Positions 1 to 10,300 of a DNA stretch of 64,000 nucleotides are shown one piece after another. The translations under genes and the position numbers were made by a program. The DNA is from Solirubrobacter deserti (lineage in GTDB: Bacteria; Actinomycetota; Thermoleophilia; Solirubrobacterales; Solirubrobacteraceae): assembly GCF_003344625.1 (NCBI RefSeq), contig NZ_QPKJ02000005.1, positions 682,001 to 746,000 of the forward strand, read 5' to 3'. The notes under the pieces are model-generated. The model saw nothing but the letters and a program-made list of their open reading frames with translations, had not been told where the DNA came from and ran no database searches. The stretch's first letter is position 1; each line of letters starts with the position of its first letter.

Positions 1-824
1 CGCCGGATCGCGGCGGCTTCACGGGTTGGATGCGCTGGAGCGTAGACCGGGACGCGCCGGCGTCCGAGCAGTGGCTGACGGCTGACGTGCGGGCGTTCGC
101 GCAGTCGGCGACGATCGTCGCGCCGGACGCCGTCGAGGTCGGCGACTCGGCGCAGATCGAGGGTTCGATCGTGCAGCCATCGGGTGTGTTGCCGGGTTCG
201 CGCGTGGTGCCGCTGCGGTACCCGATGTCGGTCCGCTGGGGCGGGTCGGAGAATCTGGCGATCGGTACTGACGAGGCGGCGGCGAAGGCCGCGGGCAAGG
301 CGGCGATCTTCGATCCGGCGACGCGCAGGTTCACGGCGCTCAAGTCGGGTGAGGTGACGCTGTCGGTCGAGGTGGACTCGATGCGCGAGTACACGGGCAC
401 CGAGTCGATGGCGCCGATCACGACCTCGCGCGTGATCAAGACCCAGGTCACCTCGGTCGACGAGGACGCGCCGATCGGCGGCTCGGTCCCGGCGACGCTC
501 GCGCTGACGATGGGTCCGGCGGTCGACTTCGGCGCGTTCACGCCGGGTGTCACCAAGACCTACGAGCGGACCACGACGGCGACCGTGATCTCCACGGCCG
601 GCGACGCGGCGCTGTCGGTCTCGAACCCGGGGCACCTGACCAACGGCGCGTTCAAGCTGGCGCAACCGCTGCAGGTCTCCGGGCTCCCGAAGACCTACTC
701 CGGCCCGGTCACCAACGACGTGGCGACGGTCGGCTTCAAGCAGGAGATCAACGAGCGCGATCCGCTGCGCACCGGCGCCTACGCGACCACGCTGACGTTC
801 ACGCTGTCCACGACGCAGCCGTAA
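1..824 (+). CDS. C-terminal part of a large secreted protein (cut by window edge)
   Basis: The frame is open from the first base, so this is the end of a longer gene; the internal ATG at 30 is not a credible start. The first part contains Ig-like beta-strand sequence (a Big-type 'RRFTALKSGEVTLSV' segment). The last ~115 residues form a module that recurs at the ends of the proteins at 39698-43969 and 50640-52502: GGSVPATLAL, a STAGDAALSV core, then an LRTGxY step and a TLTFTLSTTQP end. Such ends suggest a cell-surface or secreted protein, with the module as a retention or sorting domain. Function of the whole protein is unknown. Confidence 0.75.
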   Translation, partial: PDRGGFTGWMRWSVDRDAPASEQWLTADVRAFAQSATIVAPDAVEVGDSAQIEGSIVQPSGVLPGSRVVPLRYPMSVRWGGSENLAIGTDEAAAKAAGKAAIFDPATRRFTALKSGEVTLSVEVDSMREYTGTESMAPITTSRVIKTQVTSVDEDAPIGGSVPATLALTMGPAVDFGAFTPGVTKTYERTTTATVISTAGDAALSVSNPGHLTNGAFKLAQPLQVSGLPKTYSGPVTNDVATVGFKQEINERDPLRTGAYATTLTFTLSTTQP

Positions 825-835
825 CCCGGTGCTGG

Positions 836-861
836 GGCCGCCGTCTCGCGAGACGGCGGCC
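836..861 (+). terminator. Perfect 13-bp palindromic hairpin after the secreted-protein gene
   Basis: A perfect inverted repeat with no unpaired spacer lies 12 bases after the stop codon at 824. It is very GC-rich and lacks a T tract, as is usual for high-GC actinobacterial terminators. Confidence 0.6.
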
Positions 862-868
862 TCGCCCA

Positions 869-897
869 CTTCAGTTCGTGAAGCTTTGGGCTAGACT
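869..897 (+). promoter_or_regulatory. Putative promoter/operator of the HxlR gene
   Basis: A 5-5-5 inverted repeat (CTTCA-GTTCG-TGAAG, 869-883) precedes a possible -10 box TAGACT at 892-897, ten bases before the HxlR start. An inverted repeat overlapping the promoter is the expected layout for an autoregulating winged-helix dimer. The -35 match is weak. Confidence 0.4.
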
Positions 898-906
898 GGG
901 AGACGC

Positions 907-1263
907 ATGCCTGACCCCAGTTGTCCCGTCTGTCGCACCGCCGAGATCGTCTGCGGGAAGTGGACGCTGCTGATCGTGCGCGATCTGTCCGAGGGCCGGT
1001 CACGCTTCTGCGAGCTCGAGCGCTCGCTCGGCGGGATCTCGCCGCGGACCCTCTCGCTGCGCCTGCGCGCGCTGGAAGAGGAGGGCATCGTGCACCGGAC
1101 GACCTACCCCGAGGTCCCGCCGCGCGTCGAGTACGCGCTGACGGAGAAGGGTCGCGCGCTCGTGCCGATCATCGACTCCATGCGGGTCTACGGCAGCGAG
1201 TGGCTGGGCGCGGAAGGCTCGTGCGCTGAGGCGCCCGAGGCGCCTGAAGTCGTCGCCGCATAA
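907..1263 (+). CDS. HxlR-family winged-helix transcriptional regulator
   Basis: 118 residues, the usual length for the family. The whole protein is one HxlR domain: CPVCRTAEIVCGKW at the N-terminus, the GGISPRTLSLRLRALEEEGI recognition-helix region, then the wing with VEYALTEKGRAL. Cys residues near the N-terminus (CPxC) could serve redox sensing as in some HxlR/QorR proteins; that is inference. A short GGGAGAC precedes the ATG. It stands alone between a terminator-like hairpin and an unrelated gene, so its target may be itself or a distant gene. Confidence 0.88.
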   Translation: MPDPSCPVCRTAEIVCGKWTLLIVRDLSEGRSRFCELERSLGGISPRTLSLRLRALEEEGIVHRTTYPEVPPRVEYALTEKGRALVPIIDSMRVYGSEWLGAEGSCAEAPEAPEVVAA

Positions 1264-1338
1264 TTCCGTCCGGGGCGTTTGCTGCAATAGCGCGTTCGCC
1301 CTGGAGGAGCGCGTGAGCGTGCGACGAAACGCTGCGCC

Positions 1339-2583
1339 ATGCACAACCGGGCGCTGCGTGACTCACTTGCGGCCTTCGTCCAGGAGGCGGCCTGGCAGCT
1401 TGCGGAAGAGGTGTCGGGAGGGGCGGAGATCCCGTTCGAGCTCGACGCCACGCCGACGCGCAGCGCTCCGCTGTACTGCTACCGGCCGCTGACCGGGCAA
1501 TTCATCGGCCAGCGGGCCGGGATGCTGACGCGGCTGCCGAGCTATCTGCCGGCGACCAAGGGGCTGGCGGCGCTGCCCGACCTGCCCGCCTACCTGGCCA
1601 AGCGCGGCCGGCGGGCGCCCGCGCACGAGCTGGCCGACGCGGCGCTGCAGGCCTTTCTCGGCGCGGTCTGGGAGGACGTGACCGACTTCGTCTTCGACGA
1701 GCCGCGCTTCGACGCCGCCTACGCCGAGCTGGAGGAGATCGCCTACGACGGCTGCGCGCTCAGCGTCGTGATCACGCCGGTCGAAGGGCTCGTGATCGAG
1801 TCCGACGAGGTCGCACTCGGAAACGGGCTGACCCTCGCGCGCGCGACGACGCTCACCGACGCGCCGCACGGCCTGCCCGAGGACCCGCACGCCACCGTGG
1901 CCGTGCTGGCGCTCGAGTCCAAGGACGGGCGGGCGCTCGAGCAGGCGGGCCGGCGGCTGCGGCGCCTGCAGACCGCGCTGCGCCTGTGGGACGACGCCGA
2001 GCCGGCGCTCGGCCCGACCGCGCACGCGCGCACGGACGGCGCATCCTGGATGACGATCCCGCTCGCGACCGGCATCCGGCGCCCGAGCGGCGACTGCCTG
2101 CTCGGCGAGGACGAGGAGGACCCGCTGCGCGCATTCTGCGGGCTGGTCTCGCGCCGCACGCCGCGGGCCGGCGAACTGGCCTGGGCGCTGCGCCGCTTCG
2201 AGCTCGGTTGCGAGCGCGGCAGTGCCGTCGAGGCGCTCACGGACTGGCTGCTGGCCGCCCGCGCGCTGCTCGCCAATCGCGGCGCCGAAGGCTACGAAGG
2301 TGTCGCCGAGCGCCTGGCGGCGATCTGCGCCGAAGCGCCGGACCGGCCCGCGCTGGAGGCCCGCGTGCGCGAGGCGGTCTCGCTCGAGCGCGCCGCCGTG
2401 GTGGGGTTCGTCAAGCCGTCGCCGGAGGTGGAGGCGCTCGTCTGCGAGCTCGGCGGCTGCCTGCGCGCGGTGCTGCGCGACGTGCTCTGCGGCCATCTGG
2501 ACCCGCAGCTGCGCAAGGTGGCCGACGAGCTGCGCACCCCGTCAGTCGAAGAGGTGCGCGCGGACGGCCGCCAGGCCGTCTAG
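1339..2583 (+). CDS. Conserved protein of unknown function (414 aa)
   Basis: I do not recognise a family. The protein is soluble, mostly helical and acidic, with no signal peptide or membrane segment. It contains tryptophan-rich N-terminal helices (residues 1-130), a middle beta-rich part (about 135-250) and a C-terminal helical part. The ATG at 1339 is used because the GTG codons just upstream are out of frame. Its 3' end overlaps the end of the convergent ArsA-like gene by 42 bases, so both coding frames constrain the same DNA. Confidence 0.65.
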   Translation: MHNRALRDSLAAFVQEAAWQLAEEVSGGAEIPFELDATPTRSAPLYCYRPLTGQFIGQRAGMLTRLPSYLPATKGLAALPDLPAYLAKRGRRAPAHELADAALQAFLGAVWEDVTDFVFDEPRFDAAYAELEEIAYDGCALSVVITPVEGLVIESDEVALGNGLTLARATTLTDAPHGLPEDPHATVAVLALESKDGRALEQAGRRLRRLQTALRLWDDAEPALGPTAHARTDGASWMTIPLATGIRRPSGDCLLGEDEEDPLRAFCGLVSRRTPRAGELAWALRRFELGCERGSAVEALTDWLLAARALLANRGAEGYEGVAERLAAICAEAPDRPALEARVREAVSLERAAVVGFVKPSPEVEALVCELGGCLRAVLRDVLCGHLDPQLRKVADELRTPSVEEVRADGRQAV

Positions 2584-3600
2584 GTCGTGCACGTCCTCGT
2601 CGAGCTCGGGGACGATCAGCGTCGGCGGGTCGCGCAGCTCGGCCTGCAGGATCGCCACGTTGGCGGCATCGCGGGAGGCCAGCGCGCCCAGCTGCTGCGC
2701 CGCGGCCTGGACGCGCTCGGCCAGCGCGGGCCCGAGCAGGTCGGTCACGTCGTCCGGTAGGCCGTCGTCGGGCGGCTGGTGAACGCGATTGACGATCAGC
2801 CCGCCGAACGGCATTCCCGCCTCGCGCAGCTTGCGGTGGAAGAAGATCGCCTCCTCGACCGGGTCGTGGCGCGGCGCGGTCACGATCAGGAACGTCGTCG
2901 CGGGGTCCTTGAGCAGCGCGCCGACGCGCCGCGCGCGCTCGGTGAAGCCGTCGATCATCCCGCCGAGTGAGCGGAAGAAGCCGCTCAGGTCCTGCAGCAG
3001 GTCGACGCCCGTGACCCTGCGCATGACGCCGAACATGATCCCGGTGCCGCGGCCGAACAGGCCCGCAGGCTTGAGGAACATCCGGATCGCGCGGCCCTGG
3101 AAGAAGCGCGTCAGCCGGCCGGGCGCGTCGAGGAAGTCCAGCGCGTTGCGCGCGGGCGGCGTGTCCAACACGAGCACGTCGAACGCGCCCGACTGATCGA
3201 GCTCGTAGAGCTTCGCGATCGCCGTGAACTCCTGGGAGCCGGCCACCGCGCTCGAGAGCTGCTGGTAGATGCGGTTGCCGTAGACCTCGTCGCGGGTGCG
3301 CTCGTCGGGCGCGAGCCGCTCGATCAGCTCGTCGAACGTGCGCTTGGCGTCGAGCATCATCGCCCACAGCTCACCCTCGACCTCCGCCTCGATCCGGTGC
3401 GGCTCGTTGCCGAGCGTGTCGAGCCCGAGCGCGGTCGCCAGCCGCTTGGCCGGATCGATGGTCACCACGGCGACCTTCAGGCCCTTCTCGGCGAGCCCGA
3501 GCCCGACCGCCGCGGCGGCCGTCGTCTTGCCCACGCCCCCCGAGCCGGCGCAGATGACCATGCGCTTGCCCTCGAGCAGCGGCTCGAGGGAGGTCAGCAT
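2542..3600 (-). CDS. ArsA/GET3-type P-loop ATPase
   Basis: 352 residues. The deviant Walker A loop SGGVGKTT is at residues 20-27 and is followed by the ArsA-style TIDPAKRLATALGL switch region and an LVLDTPPARNALDFLD Walker B/switch segment. Family members are dimeric ATPases that couple nucleotide state to binding of a hydrophobic client or an oxyanion; in actinobacteria the substrate is generally unknown. The start is 7 bases after the end of the response-regulator gene, so the two are likely cotranscribed. No arsenic genes are nearby, so an arsenite-pump role is unlikely. Confidence 0.85.
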   Translation of the reverse strand: MLTSLEPLLEGKRMVICAGSGGVGKTTAAAAVGLGLAEKGLKVAVVTIDPAKRLATALGLDTLGNEPHRIEAEVEGELWAMMLDAKRTFDELIERLAPDERTRDEVYGNRIYQQLSSAVAGSQEFTAIAKLYELDQSGAFDVLVLDTPPARNALDFLDAPGRLTRFFQGRAIRMFLKPAGLFGRGTGIMFGVMRRVTGVDLLQDLSGFFRSLGGMIDGFTERARRVGALLKDPATTFLIVTAPRHDPVEEAIFFHRKLREAGMPFGGLIVNRVHQPPDDGLPDDVTDLLGPALAERVQAAAQQLGALASRDAANVAILQAELRDPPTLIVPELDEDVHDLDGLAAVRAHLFD

Positions 3601-3607
3601 AAAGACT

Positions 3608-4240
3608 TCAGATCAGGCCCTCACGCACCGCGAACGCGACCGCTTGCGAGCGCGAGCGGGCGTTCAACTTCGTCACGACGTCGTGCAGGACGTTCTTCAC
3701 GGTGCGTTCGGAATAGCAGAGCGTCTGGGCCACCTCGCGCGTCGGATGTCCGTCTGCGATCAGCGCCAGCACCTGCTGCTCGCGGTCGGTCAGCTTGGCC
3801 GCGACGGGCCGGGCGGCGGCCGCCTCGGCGTTGGACTGGTGGTTGGCGAGCAGGTGCTCGAGCAGGTCCGGCGTGACCACGCCCGTGCCGTTCGCGGCGG
3901 CCTTGACGGCGCTCGCCAGCGTGTCCGGCGTGAGCTCCTCCTTGCGCAGATAGCCGACTGCACCGGCCTGCAGCGCGCCGACGACCGCTTCCTGGCCGCC
4001 GTCGGAGGAGCACACGATCACGCGCGCGCCGGTCGCCTCGCGGACGGCCGGCAGGAAATCGCTGCCGCCGGGGAGCTTGGGATCGAGCAGGACGATGTCG
4101 GACTCGAAGAGCGCCGGGTGCTCCCAGGCGTCGCGGACGGACTCCGCGCCGGCGACCGACTCGACGTCTTCGAGCAGGTCAAGACACGCCACCAGCCCCC
4201 GCCGGTAGATCGTATGAGTGTCGAGGACGAAGAGTTTCAC
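3608..4240 (-). CDS. LuxR/NarL-type response regulator
   Basis: 210 residues from a GTG start. Residues 1-125 form a receiver domain with phospho-acceptor Asp53 (in VLLDPKLPGG) and a K in GYLRKEEL. The usual N-terminal acidic pair is reduced to Asp7 (DTH). Residues ~147-210 form a LuxR-type helix-turn-helix (LTDREQQVLALIADG, then a TVKNVLHDVVTKLNARSR recognition region). No histidine kinase is adjacent; the divergent gene is a Ser/Thr kinase, which could phosphorylate it (inference). It starts 82 bases from that kinase gene and is followed at 7 bases by the ArsA-like gene. It may regulate the nearby CIS locus, but no site was demonstrated. Confidence 0.88.
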   Translation of the reverse strand: MKLFVLDTHTIYRRGLVACLDLLEDVESVAGAESVRDAWEHPALFESDIVLLDPKLPGGSDFLPAVREATGARVIVCSSDGGQEAVVGALQAGAVGYLRKEELTPDTLASAVKAAANGTGVVTPDLLEHLLANHQSNAEAAAARPVAAKLTDREQQVLALIADGHPTREVAQTLCYSERTVKNVLHDVVTKLNARSRSQAVAFAVREGLI

Positions 4241-4322
4241 CCTTGTGGGTGGTTGCCCGCGGTCAAATCCATGGCGATACTACGACCGGTGCCTCAATAC
4301 GGTCAAACAGGGGATTGCAGGG
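4241..4322. promoter_or_regulatory. Divergent promoter region, response regulator / Ser-Thr kinase
   Basis: 82 bases separate the two divergent starts and must hold both promoters. No clear -35/-10 pair stands out. The region is less GC-rich than its surroundings, with several A/T steps (CAATACGGTCAAACAG). Confidence 0.4.
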
Positions 4323-7208
<2,886 letters not shown>

Positions 7209-7322
7209 TCGAGGCTGAGGACCGCCGGTGGCTGCAGGCAGTCACCGGCGGGCAAGTCGGCCGCGTCGAGCGGCTGACGACTCGCCCGCGAAGACGGTCG
7301 AGGGACGCGCGCGCCTCGAGGT

Positions 7323-10300
7323 CTACGCCAGGAGCTTGCGCGCCTCTTCCAGCCGCAGCTGGTAGCGGTAGCGGTACTGCTCGGCCGGCCGCTCGGTGTC
7401 GGCGATCCACTCGCCCCACTTCGCCGGGTCCTTGCCGAAGTCGGCGTTGCCGCCCGCGATCGCCTTGCGCTTGACCGCGAGCGCCGTGTCGATGAACCAC
7501 TTGGCCTGGAGCTCGGGCTTGGTGGCGAACCCCTTGTAGGCGCCCTGGTCCCAGATGCCGACGCGCATCTGGAAGAAGCCGACCGAGTCCGCGTCGCCGT
7601 AGTTGAGGTTCTTGACCCCGGACTCGACGAGCGCCGCCATGACCGGCAGCTCGGGCGGGAGCCCGGCGGCCTCGGCCTGCTTGGCGAGCCACTTCGCGAG
7701 CTCCTCCTGCGACGCGTCGTCGCCCGGGTAGTCGCTGGCGGCGCTGCCGGGATCGATCGACGCCGCCGCGACGCCGGGCTGCGCGGCCGCCGGAGCCTCG
7801 ACCGGGGGCGTGGGCGCGATAGGTGCGCCCGGCGCGGGCGCGACGGCGGGCGGCGGGGCCGCGGCCGGCGGCGCGGGCGGGACGGCCGCGGGCTGCCCGG
7901 CGAGCTCGCGGCGGCGGGCCGCCTCGGACGGGTCGACGGCCTTCAGGAACATCGCCGACGCGTGACGCTCGGCGCGCTCCTTGCTCGCCTCGGCGCGCGC
8001 GATGGCCATGAACATCTGGGAGTCGTTGCGGCGCGCCTCGGCGGCGTCGCGCGCGACGGCGGCCTGCGCCTTGGCCACCGCGGTCGGGTCGATCGCGGGC
8101 GGCTGCGCGGCGAGCTGCGCGGGCTGGGCGGCGGGCGCGGCCACCGGCGCCGCTGCCACGGGTGCGGCGGCGTCGAAGCGGCGCCCGCCCGCGAACTGCC
8201 CCGCGTAGTACGGCTCGCTCAGGCTGGAGACCTTCACCACGTCGCCCGTGCTCGGCGCGTGCAGGAACTTGTCGCCGCCGAGGAACATGCCGACGTGGTG
8301 GACGTCGCCGTTGGCGGCGAAGAACACCAGGTCGCCGGGCTTGAGCTGGTTGCGGTCGGCAACCTCGGTGCCGGACTCGATCTGTGTGTAGGTGACGCGC
8401 GGGATCTGGATGCCGGACTGCGCGTAAGACCACTGCATCAGGCCCGAGCAGTCGAAGCCGGTCTGCGGCGTCGAGCCGCCCCATTTGTAGGGCGTGCCCA
8501 TGTGCTTGGACGCTTCCTGGATCGCGGCGAGCGCCTTCGGGCCCGGGCCGTTGCCGGCCGCGATCGCCTGTTGCAGCGGCCCGGCGATGTCCGCGGGCAG
8601 CCCGGCGAGCCCGGCCGCGGCGGCGGGATCGACCGGCGCGGCGGCCACGGGCGCCGCCACCGGCGCGGCGGCCGCCGCGGGCTGCGGCTGGGCGTTGAGC
8701 AGCTGGTTGGCCTCGGCCAGCCGCTCCTGGTAGCGGCCGCGGTACTGCTCGGCGGGGCGTTCGACGTCCGCGACCCACTCGCCGAACTGGCTCGGGTCGT
8801 CGACCGACTTGCCCGCGACGATCCGCTGCTTCTTGACCGCCTCGGCCTGGTCGAGGAACCACTTCATCTGCAGCTCGGGCTTCTCGGGGTAGCCGGCGTA
8901 CGCGCCCTGGTTCCAGATGCCGACGCGCATCTGGAAGAAGCCGACCGAGTCCGCGTGGCCGTGGTTGAGGTTCTTGAGGCCGGACTCGACCAGCCCGGCC
9001 ATCACCGGCAGCTGCGGCGGCAGCCCTCGCTCCTTCGCCTGCGCCGCCATCCACGCCGCGACCTGCTCCTTCGGCGCGTTGTCGCCGGGATAGGTGCTGG
9101 GGGCCGCGTCGACCGCCGCGGACACGTCGACGGCGGGCGCGGCCGCCGGCGCCGCGACGGCCGGCTGCACCACCGCGCCGCCGGGGAGCACGGGCGCCGC
9201 CGCAGCGACGGCCTTCGGCTTCTCGACCGCCGGCAGGAACGCCTGCGAATCGCTGCGGTCCGGCTCGCGGTCGGCGGACGCGGCCGCCGTGGCCTTGACC
9301 GCGGGCATGAACGCGTTCGACTGGCTCGGGTCGAAGGCCGGCGCGGCGGCCGCGGCGGCCACGGGCGCGCCTGGCGCCGCCGCCGCGAACTGCGCGGGCG
9401 CGGCGGCGGCCGGCGCGGCGGCGACGTCCGCGGGCGGCTTCCAGTCCGGCGTGATCTCCTGCTTGAAGCCGAGGTGGATGTGGTTCTGGTGCGCGGCGTC
9501 GGTGAAGTAGCCGGGGCCGGAGATCGCGAACGGCGAGCCGATCTCGTTCGGGCGGATGTCCGGGTCCAGCTGTGAGACCTCGGACGCGATCTCGCGCGCC
9601 AGCGGGCTGCCCGGCCCGACGATCTCGCCGTCGATCGCGGCGATGTCGAGCCCGCGGCCGTAGAAGTGGTTGGAGATCGAGCCGCCCGCGGTGAACTTCG
9701 AGTGGTCCGAGCACATGCACGAGACCGTGATCTTGTGCTCCTGGCTGAGCTTGGTCAGCACGCCGATCACGCGCGGATCGATGCGGCCGGCCTTGATGTC
9801 GGCCTTGCCCACGTCGTCGAGCACGACGTTCTTGTTCTCCAGCAGCGCGAGCGCCTCGGGGCTCGGCGGGCCGCCCGTGCCGACCTCCTCGCCGCCGAAC
9901 TGCTTGGGGTCGATCGGGGCGCTCGGCGCCGCCGCCTGCACGGGCGCCGCGGCCTGGACCGGCGGCGCGCCCGCCGCTTCCCCGTTGACGCGGATGAAGA
10001 CGACGTTGCCGCTGCTCGTGGAGCGGTCGATGTGGCTCACCGAGTCGGCGTTGTTGCCCTCCAGCGCCTTGAACTTGCCGTTCTGCACGGTGCTGTCGAG
10101 GTAGCCGATGTGGCCGTCGGCGCCGAAGTCGTTCTGCCCGCCCCAGTCGTAGGCGACGATGTCGCCCGGCCGCGCCTGGTCGGCGCTGACGATCTGCAGC
10201 CCGTGCTGGTTCTGCTCGGCCGCGCGGACCCACGTCTGCACGGCCGCCCAGCCGCCGCCCGGCATCTTCTTGCCGGCCTTCTCGAGCGTCCAGGTGATGA

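Noticed and set aside
4218..4322. Earlier start of the Ser/Thr kinase at ATG 4218
   Set aside because: It would overlap the divergent regulator gene by 23 bases and adds 35 residues not similar to kinases; ATG 4323 fits the family's N-terminus.
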